Assembly: GCA_963971285.1 (NCBI GenBank)
Contig: OZ020255.1
Location: 17,318,931-17,382,930 of the forward strand
Direction of reading: 5' to 3'
DNA from: Astropecten irregularis
Lineage: Eukaryota > Echinodermata > Asteroidea > Paxillosida > Astropectinidae
Length of the DNA stretch: 64,000 nt
The notes beneath the pieces were generated by a model that did no database searches, had not been told where the DNA came from, and saw nothing but the letters and a program-made list of their open reading frames with translations. Positions 42,233 through 53,373 of the stretch are shown here, piece after piece. Made by a program: the position numbers and the translations under genes. Within the stretch, counting starts at the first letter, position 1. Every line of letters starts with the position of its first letter.

Positions 42233-43199
42233 TTAAGAAAACGAAAACGCTGAATAACGATCGAAAGTAAAAAGAAGCACAAACTGGGTCATATAATACT
42301 ACAAACAAACAATAAGACAATAAAACAATCGTTATAAGCAGACAATGAAACTAAAAGTTAAATTGCAAGGGAATCCCAGTGACAAGCTATGGTCATCATG
42401 ACAATAGGCAATAAATATATGACTACGAAAATGAAAGATTGAAATAGGAAACTTGTTTGTCAACCGACTGAAGAACTTGCAGGATATTGACTTTTGAAGC
42501 TCTACTTTCAGACTACAAAATATTATGCAGGACTAGACACATTGGATTATTATATGAAAATGAAAGTGCAAAGACTGTAACGTAAAAACTAAGTTTCATT
42601 TTGAGCGGACGGATACAATTACGGGAAATAGACTTATAACCCTCTAATTTCAGACTATTTATTATACGATGGACAAATCTTTTGGTATCGATTCTGCAAT
42701 CATTTAATGATAATAGGCTATAGTTCATTACAAAATCTCACATGAATGACCCTAATCGAAAGTATCGATTCCGCCCTTGATGCTACTCGCAGTTTGCGCA
42801 ACATGTGAAATCATGTTGAAATCTCACATAGCTATAGGCCTACGTTAAAAGGTCAGTCTCTTTTATACAAGTCAGACCCACAGATATTTTGATTGTAGGT
42901 TGCAAAGGTCTTAATTACACTGTCGAAAATTGGAGGAACATGCAAATCACTGAAATCGGAAACGTCAATCTTTATCAAAATCTCTTTGGCAGGGCTGTAT
43001 GATTACATAACAAACAAATTACAAAAACAAAACAGGATAAAGATTGGTTTAAGTATGTACCTAGAATCGAACTAAATCGTACAGGGGTGACACGGATACA
43101 ACAAAATAATTACATTATTCTAAGTAAAATCTCCAATTTTAGGGTTTCCTTAAATTTTCCTCACGTGAAAGGATCAACAACAACAGCATAACAACTTAA

Positions 43200-43575
43200 A
43201 GGGATTACATACGTTTGGTAATTTGAGCCTACTGATTGTTTCAAACCAATATAATTGTATATATATACCATAAAACTAACCTGTGAAAGTTTCAATTCAA
43301 AAGGTGGTAGCGTTTTTGAGATTTTGGCGACAAACTAGAGCGGTTATTTCACGCCAGAGAACAGTTAGTCAATAGCTGAGAAGCGTTACGGCCATAACGC
43401 TTCTCAGATTCTTAATTTTTATAGATAAAAAGAGACATATTTTTCCATAACCGCGGTACTTCGAATTGAACGTTTCTCAACATGCATTATACTATCCAAA
43501 GCAGCTGTACATCTCACCAAGTAAGTTTTTATTGCCATAAATTTTCAGAGTCATTACCAAACGTATGCAATGCCT
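43200..43575. mobile_element. TTAA-flanked MITE, family T4
   Basis: 376 bp bounded by TTAA at 43196-43199 and 43576-43579. Termini: AGGGATTACATACGTTTGG and the complement of its right end, AGGCATTGCATACGTTTGG. The centre contains a perfect hairpin CTGAGAAGCGTTA / TAACGCTTCTCAG at 43376-43408. Confidence 0.85.
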
Positions 43576-44349
43576 TTAAAGGATAATCTGCCAACAAATA
43601 TCAATAAATGTGAATCACAAGGCGAATTATTATTAATTGATATTCAGCATTATAGTTTGTTTGCTATCGACATGTTTTGTTATAATCATGTTTCAATATA
43701 TTTAATTTATAAATAGGGTATCAGTATAGACAGGATAGCGTCTGAAAGTGAACGTTTTGGAGACATTTGAAATTAGAGAGATATTTCGATGTCTCCCTAG
43801 GGTTTCAGCTTAACCCTTTAAAGACATTATTTTTGGTGTCCACATTTTAAACAGAAGACAGAGAATGCTCTCATTTTGAACATAATGTCAATTTTAAGTT
43901 CATTGGTTTGGAGGATGTTTAGAAATAGGTAAGTAAAGTTTGTGCACGACCCTATGGGAATGTCTCTCTAAGGTATAATACAGATAAGAGGTTTGAGTAA
44001 ATATACATCATGTTTCAATTTATAATTACACAGTTACATATGTTTACTATCAATGCATGACTAGGTTGGACTGTACATGTATGAAGACCAATTGAAAGAG
44101 GGATAAAACAATTAAAATGAAACAATTCTTGTTTAAGGAACTGACTTCCTATAAGGTTCTCCTCGGATATGCAGATGTGTGCTTAGTCTATGAGAGTGTG
44201 GACAATGCACAAGGACAATAGAAAAGACAATAGAAAAACAATAGAAAAGACAATGCATTGTCCTAATGATTATGAAACACACAATTGATTCTGAGTATTA
44301 TCATAAAAGAAGCGTACATGGATGTGACGTTTTGCTCAAAAGCTCTAAA

Positions 44350-44588
44350 CCAATTTCACGGCCCTGCTTAGCACAAACATTCGCTAACCATGAATTTTCT
44401 GTCTTCATTAAAAAACCCAGGATTAACAACCAAATGTCCATGTGTTGTGTTTCACTTGTGATTGTTCTTTGGCTGTTGTTAACTGACTATGAATATCAAA
44501 TTGAATTGATGGTGGTTTGTTTGATTGCCAGGACATTTTGTGCTAAGCAATTTTTGTGTGCTTGGCCCCAATTTTGAAATTGGCCCCT
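44350..44588. mobile_element. Repeat with GGGGCCAATTT ends, copy 1
   Basis: About 240 bp. Shares 'gcttagcacaaacattc', 'acaaccaaatgtccatg', 'attgttctttggctgttgtt', 'gtggtttgttt' and 'tttgtgctaagcaa' with 49201-49448. The right end is TGAAATTGGCCCC. Its last 60 bp also occur near 14405-14468. The following stretch (44590-44800) is a GC-rich transposon-tail-like segment with 'cctggatccgcccta'. Confidence 0.7.
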
Positions 44589-44897
44589 GAGCTGAGGAGT
44601 AGATCCAGGATTTTCAAAAAAGGGGCGTGGAAATAAAATGCACCAATTCAATAGCGATGGATGCATTAATTTTCGGGGGTGATCAAAGCTAGTTAATTTT
44701 GTCTCCCCCTTCTTTTTTCCTTGTCTTTTTGGGAGGCTGGAAGAAAAGGGGGACATGCACCCCACGCCCCCTCCTGGATCCGCCCTAGTAGTGCTCAGTA
44801 TCAATTAGGCAATAAAACACAACACATGTATCATACACTCATACTACTTATTCATACTACTCATAAGTCTACTTGAGTTACCTCCGAGGGTTGTACC

Positions 44898-45974
44898 TTA
44901 CTCGGATATTTGTTCCCACCGTCTGCGCAAGATGCAACCGAATGCAGAACGAAAGTCCGGATGCGTGATGGCATAGATGATGGGGTTGATGCAGCTGTTG
45001 GAGTACAGGACAACATTGGTGTAGGGTATGATCTCGTTGATATCGAGGAAGATCAATATGGCGTAAGGTGTGAAGCAGACCACGAAGCCGACCATGAGGT
45101 ACAGAGTGGTCTTGGAGATGGCAATTTGTTGGGTGGACGACGGGCAGGGCACGGTGGGAGAGGCACCACCGGCGCCTCCATTACAGGAGGACAGCTTCTC
45201 GGGATCCTTCTCGGCCTCCAACTTGGTCAACGCCACGCCGTCCTGCTCCTTTTTTTCCTCGGAGTCGGAGACCTGGGGTTTGATGTCTTGATTCCGCAAT
45301 GCGAGGCAGATGAACACGAAGCTGATGACAATGATGACGAGGGGAACTGGAAACAGAGCCATGACCCGGATGAGATTGTAAGTCTCGAAGAGAGGATTGG
45401 AGGATTTGGAGGCGCAGAAGTGATACTGGGCGTTGAAGCCAAGTGCACCGACGTCTAGGAGTGGCGGTATCAGCAGCGCCAGGAATGGGAAGAGCCAGAC
45501 CACCAGCAGCCACACGCCCATTCTCACGGGACGACCGAAGATCTTCAAGTAGAGAGTCGCCGGACGCTTGATGAGCACCAGCCGGTTGAGCCCGATTGAA
45601 GCCAGGGAGCAGATGCTGCAACCGATGGTGGTGAACTTGACCATGGCGGCCACGCTGCAAAACCACTCCCCGACCGGCAGGCCGTCCGTCCCCAAGAGAG
45701 CCACCACATCCGCCAGGAACACCAGGCTCGTCAGTAGGTCGGCTACGCTGAGATTCACCACGAACACGAAGACCGGCAGTCGGAGTCTCTTGGACAGCCA
45801 CACGGCCCAGAGCACCAGGATATTCCCGGTGGTTCCCACGATGACCACAATCAGAATCAGGACGGCAACTACGATCCTCTGACCATAGTCAGTGAATTCA
45901 TAGGCCGGGGCGGCGGTGGTGGTGGACATGTTCGAGATGCTGCTGCTGTTCTCAGTATCCATAACTGAAGTCAT
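44898..45974 (-). CDS. Class-A GPCR 2, melatonin/moody-like, single exon
   Basis: 358-aa receptor. N-terminus rich in S/T with N-glycosylation sites, followed by AYEFTDYGQRIVV entering TM1. GN in TM1, LSVADLL in TM2, C106 in TM3, NRL (120-122) in place of DRY, YHFC in loop 2. The third cytoplasmic loop is long and lysine/glutamate-rich. TM6 has CFTP, with phenylalanine where the toggle tryptophan sits. TM7 has NPIIY. The protein stops at RRRWEQISE, so it lacks the SDFL tail of its neighbours. Only moderate similarity to the others, so it is an older member. The first ATG was used, and MDTENSSS four codons later is an alternative start. Ligand unknown. Confidence 0.92.
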   Translation of the reverse strand: MTSVMDTENSSSISNMSTTTAAPAYEFTDYGQRIVVAVLILIVVIVGTTGNILVLWAVWLSKRLRLPVFVFVVNLSVADLLTSLVFLADVVALLGTDGLPVGEWFCSVAAMVKFTTIGCSICSLASIGLNRLVLIKRPATLYLKIFGRPVRMGVWLLVVWLFPFLALLIPPLLDVGALGFNAQYHFCASKSSNPLFETYNLIRVMALFPVPLVIIVISFVFICLALRNQDIKPQVSDSEEKKEQDGVALTKLEAEKDPEKLSSCNGGAGGASPTVPCPSSTQQIAISKTTLYLMVGFVVCFTPYAILIFLDINEIIPYTNVVLYSNSCINPIIYAITHPDFRSAFGCILRRRWEQISE

Positions 45975-46555
45975 TCTCTATACTATAGAAATTGTGATAA
46001 ATGCAACCAATGTTCCCGGTCGGTAAAAAAAACAACAGTCTAAACACTGCAAATATGAAACTGTTAGTCACTGCATGGATGGTTCTGACAGTAATAAACA
46101 CACCCTATAATAGGGCCTACCCTTTGTTGACAAAGGACGAAACTAAAAACCGTACAGGCAACAGCCAAACAACTAGAGAGGTCGCAGATCACTGCACCCA
46201 CACTAAACTGTATGCATCACACTCCATGGCGCACAGTTGCAGAATACAGAGCAGTTGTCCCACGAAGCTATAAAGCTTTGTAGTACTGAAAGTTATTGCA
46301 ACAGCAGAGCATGTCCAGCAACGATCAATACTGGCGATTGTGACCCCCATCCTCCCATGGTATTACACATGATACAACCACGCAGGAAGGACTATAGACA
46401 TGAGGGACATCACCCTACTCAATATTCACGCAACATAAAAAGTACAGGGAAATTATACACACCATATCTCAAGTGGATTACATCAAGTAGAACTCCAGAA
46501 ACACACCACTAATGCCTGACAAATGGCTGGTTTTGACCAGTGTACGGGACAATGT

Positions 46556-46770
46556 TTAAAATGCTTGGAGTTAGGATCTAGGAGGGCCTGACGCGTTTCG
46601 ATCATAGCAGGATCTTTATCGAAGGCTATGCGAAGACGAGCCCTCGATAAAGATCTCGCAAAGATCGAAACGCGTCAGGCCCTCCTAACTTCAAGCACTG
46701 TTTATAAATCGCAGGTCATTATTTTGGCTGATGAGCAGTTTGCAGCAGTTTATTACTTTTATTGTTCCTT
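46556..46770 (+). repeat. Dispersed repeat family R, copy 4 (full length)
   Basis: The best copy. 'cttggagttaggatct', 'ggagggcctgacgcgtttcg' and 'agcaggatctttatcgaagg' are answered by an inverted arm 'cgataaagatctcg', 'gatcgaaacgcgtcaggccc' and 'tcctaacttcaagc', followed by the tail 'tggctgatgagcagtttgca' and 'gcagtttattac'. Confidence 0.8.
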
Positions 46771-47192
46771 TCTTAAGTTTCTTTGTCTGTTTGTTTGGTT
46801 TTGTTGGGGTGTTTGTTTGTTTGTTTGTTCACACTCGATCTCCTCACAATCCTTTTATTTATAAATATCTAGTTTTGCTTTCCTTTTTCCTTATAATATG
46901 TGTTTTTCTGAAAGAACTTGGTTAAAATAAAGTTATCTTTTGAAAATGACTCTTTGTTCATCAGGCCCTCCTAGCGCCAAACAAAGAAAGTGATAGATAG
47001 ACAGACAATCCGCCCAAAAGACAGACAGAAAAAGACAATGAAACAGACGAACAAACAAACAAGTGGGTTCTTTTAAAATTATAGTTAATTTCCTTTCTGT
47101 TTCGGAGTTTTGTTTCCATTGGCTTTGCGTAGCTGACAGATTCGTGTTTCATTTTGTGAGAAAAGAAATCCGAGTCACTTTGTTGTCTTTAA

Positions 47193-47543
47193 TACTATCA
47201 TACTTTGGTTTCTGTCAAAGAAATACAGATTCATGGGCAAAAATGTCAAGACAGACAACAGTAACAGTCATCTGTGAAAATGTCAGTCCCATACGGTGCC
47301 CATCTGTGAGAAAACAATGACAATCGATCACATTTATTTTTAGAATCTGTTCACCTTTTTGATCTTCAACCATTGTTTTTGGTCAATTGGTTTTACTCGT
47401 CTTCTTTAAAAAGAAAATACAGAATTTCAGGCAGAAATGTTTTAATGGTATGTTTCGATCATCACCATATTTATACCCTGTAAGTTATCGGTAAATCTGT
47501 GAACATTTCTGTTTTGGTTTCTTACCAAAGTATGATACTACCT
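47193..47543. mobile_element. TTAA-flanked MITE, family T1, copy 4
   Basis: Bounded by TTAA at 47189-47192 and 47544-47547. The left end has lost a few bases (TACTATCATACTTTGG) and the right end CCAAAGTATGATACTACCT is intact. The interior has the family's 'cagtcccatacggtgccca' segment. Confidence 0.82.
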
Positions 47544-48157
47544 TTAAAGGTGTGCATTTTAACGAGAAAACTGTTTTTCTTGAGTGAGAAATTTAATGGT
47601 ATCTTTGAGGGAAGAGAAGAAGAAGGAACTCCATGAAAAGACAGCAATTTACTTGGTCCGCGGTCCGGCCCTTTTTAATCAGCGAGAGTTGACCATCAGA
47701 TGTTCCCTTCCATCCTCTTCGCTTCATAACATTTTCCTCGACCAAAATCATCCAACTTTGCCATCTGTGTTTCTTAATTTACTTTCATAATTATTACAAA
47801 CAGCAACTGGTTTGAATTCAGACATCGGACTCGATATATATGACATAAAATTTTTTTAATGTTTACATATATTTCCACACTGAAACTTAACTATACGATC
47901 CTAATATCAACGATGTTTTGCAAGTACAGTTGACAACAAGACTTAATTTTTGTTGCTCTCGGGAACACTTTTACGAAAAAAAAAACAATCAACTTGACAA
48001 AAAAAGGTACAATCGTCTAATTGAACAATGAACACGTTATCTCGAGTGATAATAATCAAAATCTGTTTAAAAATCATTGAAACATCTACACCAAAAAGAA
48101 AATAGTAAAAATATTACAAAATGGTTACGAGTTTTTTTTTTTTTTTTTACACACCTG

Positions 48158-48306
48158 GGGCCGATTTCACTAACGCTTTGCGATCATCGTAAAGCCCAAA
48201 TTCATCGCTAAACGGAAAATTGCTATGCAAAGTAGCGATCGATATTCTGTTTAGCGATGGATTTGGGCTTTACGATGATCGCAAAGCGATAGTGAAATCG
48301 GTCACA
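48158..48306. repeat. Hairpin MITE, CGATTTCAC termini (interior 3)
   Basis: Long inverted arms: CCGATTTCACTAACGC and CTTTGCGATCATCGTAAAGC with their complements ending ATAGTGAAATCGG. The interior is unrelated to hairpin interiors 1 and 2, but the outer GGN-CGATTTCAC is shared. It is preceded by an 18-bp T run. Confidence 0.85.
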
Positions 48307-48582
48307 GGCACAAATGATGTGCGAAATTTCAGTGATTTTCGTCTGGAATAAGGACGGTTGATCATGGTGGACTAGTTCACCAATTGTTGTTCTACAGGAC
48401 GTTAACTATACGGTTTAATAGCTCGAATAATGTCTGAAGCTTTTGTTCTTTCTATATTCTCTGTTTCTTCCATGCAAAACTTTAGCTACATACTACAAAG
48501 TCACAATATTAGGACGGCATTATAATTTGGATACAAAATGGCAGCTCTTTATGCTGCATATATCTTGCGAGTCTGCGATATA

Positions 48583-48698
48583 GGGCCTGTTTGTTTCACG
48601 CAAAGGATCCGAAATTTTGGGATCCCTCTCCTATGCAGGGTACGCTAAAATGGGATCCGGATCTGGATCCGCAGGATTCGTCCGAAACAAACAGGCCC
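48583..48698. mobile_element. Inverted-repeat element GGGCCTGTTTGTTTC
   Basis: 116 bp. Ends are near-perfect inverted repeats (GGGCCTGTTTGTTTCACGCA and TCCGAAACAAACAGGCCC). The centre is GGATCC-rich. No coding capacity. Confidence 0.82.
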
Positions 48699-49200
48699 AT
48701 AGACCTTTCTTTTATTTACAAACATTGGCTCGTGGTTGGCATGGGCAGCCAAATGTTGCAAATCATTTCATCTTTTCGAAAGACGGCGTGTCAATATTTT
48801 GGCAAACTTTCCATAGCTGTACAAAATACACACCATAACTTGTGTTGTTTCCATTACATTCAGCAATATCTTTCAAAGTTTATGAAACGTTGTGTACAAA
48901 CTTGTATGCCTGGCTTTGATGGCTAGCCATATAGTTTCCGCCATCTTGTTTGGCAATACGTTGAAAAAGAAAGGTCTATAACAGTCGGCCATGTTGTTTC
49001 CAACCATGGGGCACACGTGGCCCTACAATATCTCAATACATTCATTATGAACTTGTTACTTCACTATACAAGCGGGAATGGCACACTTTCGTCCACTTGG
49101 ATGATATTCTTAATTGTTCTATTTTAATACAAATCCGAATAATTGAGTTAAAGAGAAATAATTTACAAAGAGATGGTGATTACAAGATCGAACGGTGGAC

Positions 49201-49448
49201 TGGGGCCAATTTTTTTTATAGAGCTGCTTAGAACAACAATTTGCTAAGCATGACATTTCTGTCTTAATAAAAACAGGTTTAACAACCGAATTTCCATGTA
49301 TTATGCATCACTTGCAATTGTTCTTTGGCTGTTGTTCGCTGACCATGAATATCAAATAAAATTTTCAATGGTGGTTTGTTTTATTGGGAGAGACATTTTT
49401 GTGCTAAGCAACTTTTTGTGCTTAACAGTTTTATGAAATTGACCCCTG
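49201..49448. mobile_element. Repeat with GGGGCCAATTT ends, copy 2
   Basis: Matches 44350-44588 throughout. Left end TGGGGCCAATTTTTTTTATA, right end TATGAAATTGACCCC. Inverted ends and a conserved interior suggest a non-autonomous DNA transposon. Confidence 0.75.
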
Positions 49449-50364
49449 ATCAAACACAAGTGGAATGGTTCGAACGTCAAGGATCTATCTACAATGTGCA
49501 GCTCGGTGAGGGTCATACCTCATTTCCGGAGATAATTTTAGGTCCAGGAAAAGGTATCATCCTAAAACCACGCAGCACCATGATGAGACCATGGAGTTAG
49601 GAAGCTTCCAAGCTCCATGGTGCTAAAACTAAGTTCCTCATACTCATCAGTTTTTTTTTTATCTTAAGCTGACGTTGACATCCTGACAGCTGGAGGCGGT
49701 TTTCCGGCAACAGTTTATCACCGGTTGAAGGTTACCCAATAAAAGTTACACGGACATTTACAGCAGAATATTGACAACATCCAACGTCCACGTGGTGAAA
49801 TGAAATATTTTAGGAAGTCCGAAAGCACCATTTTGAGTCAGATAGCAACACGTTGCAGCATTACTCAATCATTTTAATGTTTATCTCCGAACCGAAACTG
49901 TGTTTAGTAATTGTTTATACAAGAAAACTATATAACTTCTCTCTATTTCTACATAATTTCTACATTTTTGTCTGTTTTTCTCTTTCTTTTAAACAGCACC
50001 AAGAATTAGGAAACGGCGTAGCACATTTTAACCAGGAATATAAGAAGAATGTACTGTAACAACTTTCTTGATTAAATACGATTAAAAAGTTTGTGTTTCT
50101 ATCAACAATCAAATCCATATAAAATGATAATGATTTTTTTTTTTACACGGTTAACATTTACCAGTTCATTTTTTGACATGCCACCACAAAATGAACATGA
50201 AGCATGTATTTTGGAGCAAACGAAGTAATGGTGGGGTTTGTGTAATATTGCTCTGCTTTGCTTTTTAACGCCCTAAATTTACAAATGATGGTGTGGCATC
50301 ATGGTTTTGGAGGATAAGAAGACACAATAGATGATGTAGGAAACATTGTCCGGACCTTTTAAAA

Positions 50365-51489
50365 TCACCCTCCGCCACAACACTTCGTTTGCCTTACTCT
50401 CTTCAGAAAGTCCGAGGGATGGGGGACCTGACTCCAGCGGCACCGCCAGATGCAACCGAAGACGGCCTTGAAGTCCCGGTGCTTGGTGGCGTAGATGAAC
50501 GGATTGATGCAGTTGTTGAGGAGCAGGATGGCCGTGGTGAAGGGGATCCCAGGCCCGCTGGAGTCGAAGGTGAGATTGATGGCGTAGGGCGTCAGGCAGA
50601 TCACGAATCCGCAGACGACGTAGACCATGTTCTTGGTGACGTCGTTCTGGCGTTTTCTCTTCTTCCTAGAGGGGCTGGCGTTGAGGGTATTCCCTTGGCC
50701 GTCCACCTTGTCCGTGGTCATGGTAGATGTCTCCTCCGACATGGGGAAGCTGTAACGATTAGGCTTGGGATTGGCCTTTTCCTTGGCGGCAAGCTTCTTG
50801 GCGTGCTGTCTGAGATGTCTCCAGATCATCACGTAGCTTACGACGATGGTGATCATGGGGGCGGGGTACAGGACCAGCGCCAGGATGAGGTTGTAGGCGA
50901 TGTAGAGAGGATGGTCCGATTTGGAACCGCAGAAGTGATACTGTTTGTTGTATCCAACCTCCCCAATGGTTGCAAGAGGAGGGATCAGGCTCGTAAGAAG
51001 CGGCACAGTCCATGTTATCACCAGCCATATGGCGATCTTCTTCGGCGTGTAGAACCTGAGGTAGGCCGTGTTGGGCCGCGTGATGAGCAGCAAACGGTTC
51101 AGAGCAATCGCAGCCAGGTTAAAGATGCTACAGCCGACGGTTGTAAACTGTATGGTGGCGACCACCTTGCAAACCCACTCATTAATCGGTGGGTCGGTCT
51201 TGTTCAGCAGAGCTACGGTGTTACACGGGAGCACGATGCATGTTAGCAAGTCCGCCACGCTGAGGTTCACCACGAAGGCGTTGGTGGGAGTACGGAGCTT
51301 CTTGGACAACAGCACGGCCAGTTGGACCGTGGCGTTACCCACGATCCCAACCAGTGATATGACCACGATCAGAGCAGCAACGATCACTCTCTGGGTGTAG
51401 TCACTGAATTCAAACAGTGGTACCTCCGTGGTGTTAACGAGGCCACCGCCGTCATTAGTGTCGTTAGATGACTCCATTTTACTCCACAC
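50365..51489 (-). CDS. Class-A GPCR 3, melatonin/moody-like, single exon
   Basis: 374-aa receptor. NTT glycosylation site, then LFEFSDYTQRVIV before TM1. TM1-TM3 (residues 26-131) differ from GPCR 4-6 at only about three amino acids. NRL (131-133) replaces DRY. TM4, loop 2 (YHFCGS), TM5 and the basic third loop (KKRKRQND) are clearly divergent. TM6 carries CLTP without the toggle tryptophan and TM7 NPFIY. The tail reads PHPSDFLKRVR, then TKCCGGG, where the CC pair could be palmitoylated. The first ATG was used, and MESSND at residue 5 is an alternative. The patchwork of identity suggests gene conversion with the downstream duplicates. Confidence 0.93.
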   Translation of the reverse strand: MWSKMESSNDTNDGGGLVNTTEVPLFEFSDYTQRVIVAALIVVISLVGIVGNATVQLAVLLSKKLRTPTNAFVVNLSVADLLTCIVLPCNTVALLNKTDPPINEWVCKVVATIQFTTVGCSIFNLAAIALNRLLLITRPNTAYLRFYTPKKIAIWLVITWTVPLLTSLIPPLATIGEVGYNKQYHFCGSKSDHPLYIAYNLILALVLYPAPMITIVVSYVMIWRHLRQHAKKLAAKEKANPKPNRYSFPMSEETSTMTTDKVDGQGNTLNASPSRKKRKRQNDVTKNMVYVVCGFVICLTPYAINLTFDSSGPGIPFTTAILLLNNCINPFIYATKHRDFKAVFGCIWRCRWSQVPHPSDFLKRVRQTKCCGGG

Positions 51490-52159
51490 AGATTATAACA
51501 ATGTTGCCGTAGCACATATGGCAATACACAGAGTTATGACTGAAATTATTCCACAAACTTCTCAGAAATGTCCTTCCTCTATGATACTACATACACAAGA
51601 CCTACTTCGCACGGTGCTTCTGTGTACACACATCGACGTTGTATTTTGTGTGGTAGTTTTGACAAGTTACACGTACTGTACATAGGGCCTACATGTACAT
51701 GTACAGTACTAGGTCGAGTGAAAAGAATAGGTCCAATACAAGAAGGTTCCTTTATGCACGGATGAATGGCAAGTGACCTTCGCAAGCATTGCTATAACTT
51801 TTTCATGTGTCACCGAGTTCACGTCACCACAACAGGCCTTGTACCGTACGACAAGTATAGAAAAGTACATTTTGCAAGAGACCGTATTTTTGACCAAATG
51901 AGGGCGCTGTACTCTGAATACAGAATTTCTGAGCATCACTCATTATTATCAGAGGAACTAACTAAAACTGCTTAAAGTGAAAGACATTCATAGCTAGTTC
52001 TAATTTATACCCGTGCTTGGTTTAGGTAGATCTGGTATAAATTTCGTCCTCAGGAGAAATATGATTCTTATTCTTTCTAGAACTTCGACCTGGCATAGCC
52101 ACAACTATCAAAATTCAACCTTAATCAACTACCAGAATGTGATATGTGAATTTTATCTT

Positions 52160-52255
52160 GACGCGTCAGCCCCTCCTAACTTGAAGCATTTGATATATTT
52201 CAGGTCATTTTGGCTGATGAGCAGTTTGCAGCAGTTTATTACTTGTATTAAATTT
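52160..52255 (+). repeat. Dispersed repeat family R, copy 5 (3' part)
   Basis: 'gacgcgtcagcccctcctaa', 'cttgaagcatttgatatat' and 'gctgatgagcagtttgcagc', then 'agtttattacttgtatt'. Only the right half of the element is present. Confidence 0.7.
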
Positions 52256-52860
52256 TATCTTGTGACATCTGGGGGGACGCTACGTACGTCTTCTAAAAAA
52301 GAAAAGAAACTGGCGTCAATTATATAGCGCCCTCATGAGGCCCGTTGCTATGGTCACCGTACCAGGCACTGATCTCATTAAAGCTCAATTATAATCATGA
52401 TTAGTAATATGTGGGCTTCCAGATACAGGATGTTTGCCGTTTCCTGTATTGTCTTATTGTGTCTCCACTAACCACAGATAATTTCACAATGAAGCAGCTC
52501 TTAGCTCACGCACTTTGGTCTGAAAAAATCAACATCCAAAGTGGAAACAGGACAACAGTATGGTACTCCATGTCAACTGCGGGGTGCTCCACAGTAAATG
52601 TCATACAGTAATTCATACAGGGCGTGATGTTAATGTATAAAAAAGATGCAATCGATTTTACATAATAATTTATTATGCAGGCTTGGATTGGAATGTTGTA
52701 CTGCGCCATGCAGTCGTTAGGCCTAGCAGATGAACATTGAATAAAACAGATTAATAAGCAGGCAGGATCGAAATTATAACATACAAAGTCTGGATGTTGA
52801 AAAATCCCATTAGGTCGTGCACTGTGCACATTGTTTTGTTAAAACAAAAACTCCTCTTGA

Positions 52861-53214
52861 AGGTAGTATCATACTTTGGTTTTTGTCAAAGATGTACAGA
52901 TTCATGGGCACAAATATGAAGGAAGATACAGTTACATTCATTTGTGAAAATGTCAGTCCCATACGGTGCCCACTTTTTGACAAAATCGTGAAAAAACGGC
53001 CACAGTATTTTTTAAGTCTTTTCTCTTTTATTTTTGCTCTTTTAAAAGATCAACAAGATTTCGGTCGTTGTTTTACTACTTTCTGGATAAATACACCATT
53101 TCAGGCGGAAACATTTTAACGGTAGGTTTCTACCAGCACCATCTAATATACGTAAATCTGTGAACATTTCTGTTTTGGTTTCTTACCAAAGTATGATACT
53201 ACCTTTAAGAACTG
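52861..53214. mobile_element. TTAA-type MITE, family T1, copy 5
   Basis: Starts AGGTAGTATCATACTTTGG directly after TTGA (a mutated TTAA) and ends CCAAAGTATGATACTACCT before TTAA at 53215-53218. At 354 bp it is close to full length and colinear with 13828-14185 reversed. Confidence 0.85.
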
Positions 53215-53373
53215 ATAATATGCTTTCATAAAAAGAGATAATGTTTATACCTATGCAATAAACTTTTCTCGGTATAATTCTACACACCAATATTTAGGTA
53301 CACGACTTGTTATAGAAGAGGGCAATCAATGGAGGAAATTGCAGTGAGGCATCATGGCTTTCAGGAACGAAGT

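Larger units (their letters stand above)
40505..44349. other. Intergenic DNA between GPCR 1 and GPCR 2 (first part)
   Basis: No gene seen. It contains a reversed family-R copy at 41490-41620, a TTAA MITE at 42017-42232 and another at 43200-43575. A degenerate tandem 'caccattataccgcc…ggcgaaa' pair (40985-41030) is also visible. The rest appears to be unique AT-rich sequence. Confidence 0.55.
45975..50364. other. Intergenic DNA between GPCR 2 and GPCR 3
   Basis: No gene seen. Contains family R (46556-46770), TTTG/CAAA simple repeats (46780-46850, 47035-47062), a T1 MITE (47193-47543), a hairpin element (48158-48306), an inverted-repeat element with GGGCCTGTTTGTTTC ends (48583-48698) and a GGGGCCAATTT repeat (49201-49448). 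The remaining sequence is AT-rich without recognised content. Confidence 0.55.
51490..53373. other. Intergenic DNA between GPCR 3 and GPCR 4
   Basis: No gene seen. Contains a partial family-R copy (52160-52255) and a T1 MITE (52861-53214). Several short open frames around 51570-51980 lack any domain or codon signal. Confidence 0.55.

Noticed and set aside
50389..51246. 285-codon plus-strand frame and similar plus-strand frames at 53329, 54092, 55443, 56192 and 58333
   Set aside because: Antisense shadows of the receptor genes. They recur only because the receptors are duplicated.
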